This document shows, in pieces, positions 54,949 to 64,000 of a stretch of DNA of 64,000 bases. The stretch lies in NCBI GenBank assembly GCA_023853785.1, contig JAJIRX010000831.1:41938-105937 (forward strand), read 5' to 3'. How positions within the stretch are numbered: the stretch's first letter is position 1; every line of letters starts with the position of its first letter. The notes under the pieces were generated by a model, which searched no databases, was not told where the DNA came from, and was given only the letters and a program-made list of their open reading frames with translations. Made by a program: the position numbers and the translations under genes. This stretch comes from Psilocybe azurescens (Eukaryota > Basidiomycota > Agaricomycetes > Agaricales > Agrocybaceae).

Positions 54949-57900
54949 CGACAAATCAGCTGTCGTTGATCACGACGTCTCCGAGCAGATGCAGGAGCTC
55001 TTTGTCGGACCTTGGCTCGATCCTCTACGACCTCGTGATCCAGCCACTTATCTGGTTATCGTTGATGCTCTCGACGAGATCGATGAAAGTGGCGGATCGA
55101 AGTTTTTGGACATTTTGCTTACCACAATAAACCAACAGCGCTTCATTGGCTTGAAGTTCCTCGTCGCGAGCCGCACAGACCCCCGGATTGTTAAAATTTG
55201 CCACAGCTTTGAATCCAGGGCCATTTGTCGCCTTCAAGACGTGCCAATCGAAGATGCCGATGTCGACATCGAGAAATACTTGGACCTTAAGCTGCCGAGC
55301 ATCGTTGGCCGTCCAGAAATAACCGAAATTCGACATCGAGCAAGCGGTTTATTCATTTATGCTGCTACAGTAGTGAGGATTTTAACCTCATCCCAATCGA
55401 TCACAGACATGGAACAGATGCGTAGGCTTAATAAATTCCTATCCAAACCCTCTGGAATCTCACGCAGGGGTAAATCCCCCATCGATGAACTATACGAACA
55501 GATTCTGTGCGAAGCGTTTTCGGATTTTATGGACGAAGAGGATCTGAATCCGCGGTTGCGAATTCTATTCACCTTTCTGTGTACATTCGAGCGCATATCT
55601 ACCTCCGTCGCTGCGGCTTTGATGGACGACGATGACAAACTTGCCAAGGCCGTTTTGAACGACCTCCACGCTGTACTTTACATTCAGGACGGTCGGGTGT
55701 TTTGGTACCATGCATCTTTTCCCGACTTCTTATTCGCCCAACACCGTTCGAATTTTCGCATTGGCAACGAAGAATACAACTTCTGGTGTAACGAAGTTGC
55801 TCATCGTAATCTTCTCGCCACATCATGTCTACGCGTCATGAATTCCGATGGTTATGGTCTAAGATTCAACATGGGTGATATAAGGTCATCTTATTTGCTT
55901 GACTCCGAACATGTCGAAGAAATTTCCGAGCAGGTCAACAAGAACATCGGACCTGTCCTGCGGTACTCATTATTCCATTGGGTAGCGCACCTATCCTATC
56001 CTCCATCGTTTAATGATGCTAGGAATATTCTTTCCAGGATGTTGCAATTTCTCCAATTCCGTGTTTTATTCTGGATCGAGGCCATGAACCTTCTTGGATC
56101 AGTTCGAGAGTGTACTCCCATGCTTCACAAAGCACGAGTGTGGGTTCATTACTGCACGTCGGAGGTACGAGCCATCATACTCGCACGATTGTGTTGCAAT
56201 GAAACTTATCCGAACACTTAGCTCAAACTCAAATGGAAGGAATTTGATTTTGTATATTCTGGTCTGCTAGAAGCTGCACATTTTTCTACGTATTTTGGTG
56301 GAAGCTCAGCTGCTAAATCGACACCACATCTGTACATCTCGTCACTAGCCACTTGGAAACCCCAGTTCACATGGGCACAGGAGTGGAGAAATCAATTTTC
56401 TCTCATTCCCACTTTTATTCACAATGGGGAAACCAATGTCCCTCTATTGACTATACAAGTCCCACGCGCTATGGGGATTCATGCTGTTGCATTTTCTATG
56501 AACGGCACGCAGATTGCGTCGGGCTCGCGGATGGTTTTGTGCGGATCTGGGATGCTTCGAGTGGTGAAGAGCTGAAGATTTTGAAGGGCCACAATGCTAA
56601 AGTCAACTCAGTGTCGTTTACGAGCGACGACAGGTGGATTGCTTCTGGGTCAAGCGATCGATCTGTTCGGGTGTGGGATGTGTGGCACGGTGAAATTGCC
56701 AATGTAATGGAAGGCCACACTGCGGCAGTCCGTTCGGTTTCATTTTCAAGATCTGGTTCGTGGATCGTATCTGGCTCCAGTGACTTATCTATACGTGTGT
56801 GGGATGTATCGACGAGTGAGGTTTTGAGGGTATTGGAGGGCCATGCTGGTGGGGTTAACTCAGTCGCATTTTCGGATGATGATACTCGGATCGTGTCCGG
56901 TTCAGCTGATCGCTCTGTGCGACTTTGGGACGCAATCACAGGTGAAATGCTGAGGGTGATGAAGGGCCACACTCTTCGTGTTTGCTCTGCTGCCATTTCA
57001 TCCGATGGTGCGTGGATAGTCTCTGGATCCGATGATTGCTCTGTGCGGGTATGGGATGCATCAACTGGAGAATTGCTGAGGGTGATGAAGGGGCACAGTC
57101 GAAATGTCACATCCGTTGCTTTGTCTGGAAACAGTATCATGTCTTCATCGGATGATGGTACTGTGCGAGTGTGGGTTGCATCAACGGGAGACGTGCTGGG
57201 CGTGCTCAAAGGCCACACCCGTAGGGTACCGACAGCCGGATTTTCGAGCGATGGAGCACGCATCGTATCTGGCTCAGATGATGGATCTGTACGAGTCTGG
57301 AACTCAGCGACATTCCCGGTGGCCGAACTCAAGCACTCCGTCGATACTTCTGAGGTCAGCATGTTCGCGTTTTCAACTGATGGCACTCGGATTATGTCTG
57401 GCACTATCGGTGGCTCTGTAAGGGTATGGGATGCATACACAGGCCACGAGTTCCAAGTGCCGAATGATAGCAGCAAATTTGTTACCTCTTTTTCATTTTC
57501 AAGAGATGGTGCGCATGTGGCATGGGGTTCAGCAGATGGGCATGTGCGTATATCGGACCTGACATCAAAACATCCAGAGCCCAAGGTCTTCAAGTTGGAG
57601 GCTAGTCCCGGTAATACTGTCCTCTCTATCGCCCTTTCCAACGATGGCACCATGATTGCGTGTAGTTCTCAGGCCGATCACACTGTGCAGTTGTGGGATG
57701 TACTCACAGGTAATTAATTGAGGGTGCTGGATGGCCATACTGACTGGGTACGGACAATCGCGTTCTCGGGAGACGCCAAGCAGATTGTCTCTGGGTCGAA
57801 CGATAAATCTGTTCGTATTTGGGATGTATCTGATCCAAAAGGGGAGAATTCGAAGGTCATGGAGGGCCACAGTGATTGGTCGTCTCCGTCGCGTTCTCAT

Positions 57901-58479
57901 CCAACGCCACGCGGATTGTTTCTGGTTCAAGGGATAAGTCCGTGCGGGTGTGGGATGCACTGACTGGCACAGTGGTTATGGTCCTAAATGGCCACACTAG
58001 TTGCGTTCACGCAGTTGCGTTTTCGAACGATGGCAAGCTGGCCGTGTCTGGTTCAGCTGATCGCACTATGGCAGTATGGAATGTGTCAGACGATTCAGAA
58101 GCGATGCCAATAAATACTCTATCAGGCCGCCACAACAACGGTGTCATTTTCAGTCGCCCCATCTGACGATGGGACATCAATTCTGTCTGGCTCACGGGAT
58201 GGAGCCGTGGTTATTTGGGGCATGGACGACCCTCTCTGGTATGTTTCGGAAGGGAACTGGATCCGTTCCTCGTCCACGAACGACCGCCTTATGTGGGTTC
58301 CACCAGAAGCAAATGTCCTCCAACGGCCGAATTGCCGTGTTATTTCTGGCAATTACAGTTCTGTCGATTTTGAACAATCTATGATAGGACCTAATTGGTG
58401 GAAATGTTATACGCCGGAGTTGCTTGATTATCGGGCGAGACTTCAAGCCCGTGGTACGAGGTCTGAGTCTTCAAGATAA
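53630..58479 (+). pseudogene. NACHT-WD40 STAND protein (fungal NLR-like), at least five lesions
   Basis: Fungal STAND receptors sense non-self or pathogens and signal death. From ATG 53630: a Ser-rich start, helical N-terminal exons (LGIAGRFVQTLLKKLPD, DLLTERLQRTKLLLSDAI, QLARITQELESIVRNIDY) and a Gln/Glu-rich linker. The NACHT domain (from about 54600) has Walker A GQAGSGKT (54743-54766), FLCSRHFDETRSLNRILPTI, Walker B YLVIVDALDEID and FLVASRTDPRI. A helical part then leads to about 14 WD40 repeats (56440-58250; RSVRVWDVW, IVSGSSD and similar). Lesions: TAG 56219-56221 between NACHT and WD40, frameshift near 56520, TAA 57715-57717, frameshifts near 57880 and 58136. The 3' end (WKCYTPELLDYRARLQ) closes at 58479. 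The WD repeats are very alike, typical of fast-evolving fungal NLRs. The architecture is clear; the coding state is broken unless some lesions are errors. Confidence 0.88.
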
Positions 58480-59124
58480 GATGTTCGTGTATTGTTTTTA
58501 TTCAATATTTACCTCTGACATCCTCATGGGTTGTTGTTTGGAAGTGCATCACGGATGACTCTGTACTGAATTTAACGACCAACTTCGAAGAAGGACGCGG
58601 CCAGTTGATCAAAATATGTCGAATTAGCATCCATTTCACTATACTACCTTACAGAATTCGATCTCTCCAGATTTCATCATAAACTTGGTGCAAGACTGGT
58701 ACCAGTGGTCTGTAAGGCAACATCTCCCCGTCGCCACTGTAGGTAAATCTTGACAGAAATTTAGAATCATGGGCAAAGATCATAGCACGTCAATAAGCCC
58801 TTTCATTTTCATGAATTTAATTGTGTTTTGTTGAAATTGTAGCTCGAAAACTCAAAATAATGTGGCTAGAGAAAGAAAGGATTATATTGTGAAGATTACG
58901 AACCACACAGTAATATAGCTAACCATTGAATTTGAGCTATGGGCTCGAACTTCAACTGGAGTTCAACGTGACAAGGATTGAACGCCCGCGGTGTGCAGTC
59001 AATCCTGACCGTGTCCCATGACCATCAATTTGTCCGACGCGACAGGTCACGCTTGAATGATGACCACCACCTTCTGCATACAAAACGCTTTCGTACGATC
59101 TTCAATACACGCTTTGTAAACTCA
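58480..59124. other. No gene recognised
   Basis: Intergenic stretch between the NACHT-WD40 3' end and the coiled-coil-like gene. No motifs or repeats stand out. It is not part of the segment repeated at 61.9 kb. Confidence 0.4.
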
Positions 59125-59790
59125 ATGAATATCGAAACACAGACAATCAGACTTCCTAGGCCTGAATACAAAGGACAAAATGCGTTTCTACAACAAATCA
59201 CGGACCAGAATCTTCCCGACGCACTTGAAAGACAGCTACGATTCGAGTTCTTGGAGCATCAAAAAGATATGTACCAGAGTGAGTTTCTCTGCTGTTCATA
59301 CCATGTTTCTGCTGCTATACCTGCCCTTTCCAGTTTCGAAGCTATGGAAGCCGAAGTTGACCGAAAGGACGACAAAGCATCGTTCAATAAACAGATCGAG
59401 TCTTTGAAGATATCTCATTACGAAGCTCTCGAGAAATTATATGATATGAACGTGGAAGACTACGCAGAATCACTTCAGGAGCAATATTCGACCAGAGATC
59501 ATACCTCTCAACGACAGGAGATATATGATGAGGAAAGAATGGCTATTGTGGTAACTTACCCCATACTTATTCTTCGTCGTTTTGGTCTGATTAACACGTA
59601 ACACGTATGCAGGACCTCGACGAGACTGAACGAGCACGTCTTCAGATTAGATAGCATGACCGCTTCGAGCAGCTCCGTCATTCCTATCTGCAACAACTCG
59701 TTCCTTTAGGGAGGCCAGGAAACATGCCGTAGCTGAAGAAGAAAGGCAGCGGAAATTGCTAGAAAAATGATCTCACTATGGAAGGAAGAC
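59125..59790 (+). CDS. Coiled-coil-like hypothetical protein, probably broken
   Basis: The ATG at 59125 gives MNIETQTIRLPRPEYKG and then a strongly charged helical protein (ALERQLRFEFLEHQKDMYQ, EVDRKDDKASFNKQIESLK, ALEKLYDMNVEDYAESLQE). After an intron (GTAACT...GCAG, about 59549-59613) it continues DLDETERARLQIR, stops at TAG, and picks up in neighbouring frames (DRFEQLRHSYLQQL, EARKHAVAEEERQRKLLEK). The 3' pieces reach about 60150. I see no named domain; a coiled coil is inferred from the heptad-like charge pattern. Confidence 0.45.
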
Positions 59791-60563
59791 TTTGACAGCA
59801 AACGTACGGAAACTAAACTTCGTGCTGCTAGATTTCTGGTGGCCGACTCCAGTTGGGCAGGAACGACATTTAAACGATTATGGTTGGGCCTGTCGCCAGG
59901 TGCAGCCGCTCATAGATATTTTCAAGGAAGATGTAAGCGAAAGAAACTTTCCGAGCCTCATATTCCTAACGTTCTTATTAGATGGTCTTTGCTTCCAATG
60001 TACGCAGTATGGTGATATGCAGTCAGAGCGTGACGGATCCCATGAGGCCAAGACCAGTGGCTTAGTCTTCCGCACAGCGACAGGAAGGTTCTGGTTACCT
60101 AGAGAAAAAGTGTTTGTCAAAGTTCAATGTACGCCGAACGGTACTTGCTCGTAATGTCTGTTCCTGTCCACTCAGTGCCTCAAAGTGACAAACAGACTCA
60201 CATGACCGTACGGTCCAGCCCACGCTGCGTGGGGTTTCGTGGGTTCGGGAACACCTTACAAGGGAAGCGGCTTGATAATGGGGCGGGCTATCACGAAGGG
60301 GCGATTTGAATGTTGTCTTACGAACTGCTATATAATTCAATGGATGCAATGCGATCTGTGTCATGCTACCCAAATCCCGACTGGTCGTTCACATCGCCCT
60401 CGTTCCGCTCTATATAAGCCTCGCGATCTACCTCAACTTGGTCCCAACATTTTCACTTTCTCTCTCAGACAACCTGCCTTCTCTTCTTCGTTTCCCAAAA
60501 GCAAAGTTGCACGCTCAACATCTCAAAGAAATAGTCACTAGACACTTGTCTTCTGAATCCACT

Positions 60564-61492
60564 ATGAGCCCCATGAAATTAGTCGCCCGCAGAAGCGAAG
60601 AACGTGGAAATGCAGACCACGATTGGCTCAAGACCTTCCACACTTTCTCCTTCGCAATGTACGCGCCATTCCACTCTCGAAAACTCTTCATACTCTCACG
60701 CAGCCTCCTCCTTCAGGTACCAAGACAGACAACACGAGCTCTTCGGATCGTTACGCGTCATCAATGAAGATTGAGTAGCTCCTCGCACTGGATTCGGGAC
60801 CCACTCGCACCGCGAATTCGAGATCTTCTCCTATGTCATTTCCGGCGAGCTCGAACAGTACGTTCTCCTTCAACTATCTCCGTCCACATTCCATACACCC
60901 GTACTCACCCTCATGTTCTTTACCTTTTAGCAAAGACTCAATGGGCAACACCGAAGTGCTCAAACGCGGCGACCTCCAAATGACGTCCACCGGCACTGGA
61001 ATCTCTCACTCCGAAAAGGCGCATGGCTCCAAACAAGTCCACTTCCTGCAAATCTGGTCCGTGCCCTCCAAATCCGGCCTGTCCCCGAAATACTACACGC
61101 GCCACTTCACCGACGAAGAAAAGGCAGACAAGTGGGCGAAAGTCGTCGCGCCGGTCGGCGCGGAGGACGTGGTCGTCGAGCGCGAAGCCAGCAGTCCCGC
61201 ACCCGTCAACAGCCCGCTTACACTGTATGCTACTATCCTTGGACAGGGAAAGAGTCTGGATATCGGAAGAAAGGGGAAGAAAGGGTACATCCATGTCGTG
61301 CAGACGAGCGGGTACAATGATAAGAAAGCATCGGGCTCCAGCGTACGGATTAGCTCTCAGGGTAGCAGCGAAGAGCTTACTCTTAGAGAAGGAGATGACA
61401 CTTACATTTTTGTGGGGAAGAAAGGGACCTCATTGACTGTTGAGAACGATGGAGATCGCTCTGGTGAGATTCTCGTCTTTGACCTGGACTAA
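60564..61492 (+). pseudogene. Pirin family protein with one premature stop
   Basis: Three exons (60564-60658, 60717-60857, 60931-61492) join in frame to 265 codons. Exon 1 has RRSEERGNADHDWLKTFHTF. Exon 2 has FGSLRVINED, then TGA (60772-60774), then VAPRTGFGTHSHREFEIFSY with the cupin metal ligands HxH. Exon 3 has KRGDLQMTSTGTGISHSEKA with the remaining His and Glu ligands, FLQIWSVP, and the C-terminal cupin half. The stop replaces a position that is Arg in pirins (NEDRVAP), so a single CGA to TGA change explains it. Apart from this codon the gene is intact and has normal splice sites. Pirins are iron-binding cupins acting as quercetinases or nuclear cofactors. A sequencing error is possible; the stop should be verified. 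Confidence 0.85.
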
Positions 61493-61893
61493 ACGACGCG
61501 AGTAGGATATCTTCAGCCCCAATCGTCTCTGCTTGCCAAACGCCTCATTGTCGTCTATCGACTCGTGTTTAGTCTACTAGTTCGTCTGTCGCATGTGCAG
61601 TAGCAGCTTTGGTGATTCCCGAGCTGACGACGGTATATTTGTCCGCGGTTCGTCAATGTTCAGGACTACGTTGGAGTAAACAAACAGTAGACAGTGAACA
61701 TTGATAATTGACAGTTGCTAATGCTAAATCACAACTGCGGCTCCGGGAAGATTTTTCCTGGATTGCAGGATATGCTATGAGCTTGGACCGAGTTGTATGT
61801 GTGTAATTGAGTCCCCAAGAAATATGAAGCCAAGTTGGTGAGAGCCAAGCAGTGAAGAGTATCGGTGTCATCGATTGATTTTACGGTTATTTA
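61493..61893. other. Pirin 3' flank, no gene
   Basis: No coding potential. The sequence ends exactly where copy 2 of the duplicated segment begins. Confidence 0.4.
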
Positions 61894-64000
61894 AATAAAA
61901 GATCTGCTCTTACCGGTTCTTAGTTTCTTACATCGACAAATGACATTTAAACCACACTGAAATACTCTTCAAATATTTAAACAAACTTCGAATACTACTC
62001 GAATATCACCATATTGGCATTAACAACTCGACCTCGACCACGATTTCTTTGCCGGACAAGGGAACAAAGGATTTTTCAAGATCACGGAACAGGTGAAGCA
62101 TACTCTGAAATGTTTTGAGACGCGCGAGGGACAGTAGGGAAAAATGTACGAGATGGCTGGTGAGTGGATAAAACATGTATATTTTCAGCTTCGTATCTAG
62201 AATTTTCTGTGTCGACTTACGAGTAACCCAGCTTAATTCAAGATTCTTAAGAAAAGTGGGTCACCAAGTTCAGAACGAACGTCAAACCTGTAAGAGGGCT
62301 GGGGTCCCGTCGAGGCTTGACAGTGTGACAGGTCTGTCAAACCGTCGACGGACCGGCGAGTTCCTACATTGGGACCGTACAATCGCCATCCATCCATCTA
62401 TCCATCTTCTCCAATCCAAGGTTTGGGTAGTCGCTTGAGAGTCATCTGCCGCCAATACTGTATCCTAGATTATTAGTGGGAGGTATGTTCAGTGAGTGAA
62501 TTCAAAGGCCGCTACCGAATGTCTCTGGGTCTGAAGCTTTTGATGTTATAGGAACTTGCCTTTACCATACAGGTCTATTCTTGAACCTGGTATTTCCGTG
62601 ACAACTGTGCGAGGAAACCAATGTGGGATCGGCGCTAGGCGTCTGCGTCGCTTTCTCTCATTTCCTTTCTTTCCTCAGCATGGCGTCCTCCTCCAGCTCC
62701 AAGAAGGCAAAACGGCCGTTCCGGGATTGGTTCAAAAGCAAGGGCTCCCGATCAACCGCGATTAGTGAAATAGGTGCAAATGAAACCACTTCACACTCGC
62801 CCAGTCCCTCGATTGCTCCAGAAGAAGACAGTGCAATTCCCTGTCTATTCAATCGAATGCTGCCTCGGAGGAAGGCCTTGGAATGTCTGCACATTTGCAA
62901 CTTCACCCAGATGTGAAGGAGGGCTTGGGGATAGCTGGGAGATTCGTGCAAACCCTTCTCAAGAAACTTCCAGATTGTATCGACGGCAATCCAGTCAAGA
63001 TGGCATTTTCCATTGTCAAGACAATCATCGAAATAAAAGATGTGCGTGATCCTGCGTGTTTTTAGATGTCTGTTTGAATATTGGCCCTGTAGGAGATAGG
63101 CGATAACAAAGATCTGCTGACAGAAAGGCTTCAAAGAACAAAGCTACTACTGAGCGACGCGATTGGGAAGGTGGAATTGGACGACTCGGAAGATGTCAAG
63201 AGGGAAATAGAGGAGTACAAAGGTGTGACTTGTGGACACAGTAACTGGGATCGGCGTTGAACATATTCTTTCTAGAAATATCCAAGAACAAAATGCGTAA
63301 CTGGCACGAATTACGCAGGAACTGGAGTCCATAGTTCGGAACATCGACTACGAAAACTATAAGAAGAGAATCAATACGATTTGCACGGTCATCGACGAGA
63401 CGACGAACGTGTTCATGGTACGATCTTCAGAGTTAGGATTGATGATGTATATGCTGATAGAACTTGCAGCTGAACATGCAAATCGAAATCAGGAAAACGA
63501 CGGCCAAGATGCATGAGCAGATGAAAGTGGGTATAATCGCATTTGCGCATATGATACGTGTTGATTGAAGGGACAGGAAGAGAAACAGGCGCGACAGGAA
63601 GAACAGCAAGAGCGACGGATGTTATCACTCCAAGGTCTCAATCCCTCCCGCAAGGCCGACCACAGGACAGTACTAGAAGGACAGAGTCTGAAGAGGGAAA
63701 CATGCGCAGATGGCACTCGCGTCAAGATCCTGAAAGGCATTACCGACTGGGCCAACGATCACACAATCGACAGCCCGCGCGTCTTTTGGTTAACAGGTCA
63801 AGCAGGCTCTGGAAAAACTACGATAGCATATACTATAGCCAAGCTATTTGAGAGCGGTCAACCTACAATCTTGGGCGCCAGCTTTTTGTGTTCTCGACAG
63901 TTCGATGAAACAAGAAGTCTTAATCGCCTTCTCCCCACCATTGCATACCAACTATCCTACAAGTGCGAGTCCTACGTGTCGGCATTGCACGCTCAATTGG
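61894..64000 (+). repeat. Duplicated segment, copy 2, runs off the window
   Basis: Matches 52351-54948 apart from the missing 485-bp insertion. Both copies carry the same CATC microsatellite (about 53338 and 62388) and the same promoter region. Direct orientation; the copies are about 9.5 kb apart (9.05 kb within the genes). Confidence 0.93.
62680..64000 (+). pseudogene. NACHT-WD40 STAND protein, second copy, partial
   Basis: The ATG at 62680 starts MASSSSSKKAKRPFRDW, close to copy 1. A one-base loss near 62838 (GCAATTCCCTG against GCAATTCTCCTG in copy 1) shifts the frame in the first exon. The linker exons then match copy 1, with TAA at about 63298-63300 where copy 1 has CAA. A CGA to TGA change and one extra base occur near 63257, if that stretch is exonic. 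The NACHT start is preserved (WLTGQAGSGKTT at about 63790) and the reading is open to the edge. Its WD repeats lie outside the window. Both copies are thus damaged by independent changes. Confidence 0.85.

Noticed and set aside
56496..57653. 385-residue minus-strand open frame
   Set aside because: It is the antisense shadow of the WD40 repeats, whose regular codon pattern keeps one reverse frame open.

Overview
The window looks like nuclear DNA of a filamentous basidiomycete, most likely an agaricomycete. Coding exons are broken by short introns of about 45 to 70 bases with GT...AG ends. Several families here are, as far as I know, typical of mushroom-forming fungi: a membrane-anchored P450, basidiomycete G1/G3/G4 GTPases, a NACHT-WD40 STAND protein, a pirin, a Tnp2 (CACTA/Plavaka-like) transposase, a Helitron and a Ty1/Copia element. 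I cannot name the species.

Layout. 1-1.3 kb: the 5' part of a P450 running off the left edge (minus). 2.1-4.0 kb: GC-rich low-complexity DNA with no assignable gene. 5.3-7.1 kb: a GTPase gene whose G4 motif is broken by a stop, followed at 8.9-9.9 kb by an intact paralogue. 10.6-12.7 kb: about 28 copies of a 69-bp tandem repeat, then AT-rich DNA with two unidentified gene pieces. 14.8-17.5 kb: a decayed, 5'-truncated Copia element (minus). 18.5-21.1 kb: a decayed, 5'-truncated Helitron (minus) beside an AT-rich repeat that recurs inverted at 51.5 kb. 22.3-26.3 kb: a Tnp2/Plavaka-like transposase with frameshifts (minus), and just upstream a multi-exon gene of unknown function on the same strand (to 28.4 kb). 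28.7-31.3 kb: diverged direct repeats.

32-46.5 kb is a run of accessory genes, most carrying lesions: a seven-helix membrane protein, a conserved family of unknown function, a WD-like protein with a C-terminal membrane helix, a member of a fungal ankyrin-protein family lacking its ankyrin repeats, an unknown gene with an exon-intron tandem duplication, and a protein with two RNase H1 N-terminal/viroplasmin-like segments. 46.6-50.5 kb is a mosaic of truncated housekeeping genes: UGGT, NMD3 with its middle deleted, GID4/VID24 and PWP1, the last two fused tail to tail.

52.3-64 kb holds two copies of one segment carrying a NACHT-WD40 gene. The first copy is complete in layout but has at least five lesions and a 485-bp MITE-like insertion upstream; the second starts at 61.9 kb, has its own lesions and runs off the right edge. 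Between them lie a coiled-coil-like gene and a pirin gene with one premature TGA.

The genes do not form a pathway. The region reads as repeat-rich accessory DNA in which gene fragments, transposons and a recently duplicated immune-receptor-like gene decay together. Several lesions sit in homopolymer runs, so some may be assembly errors.
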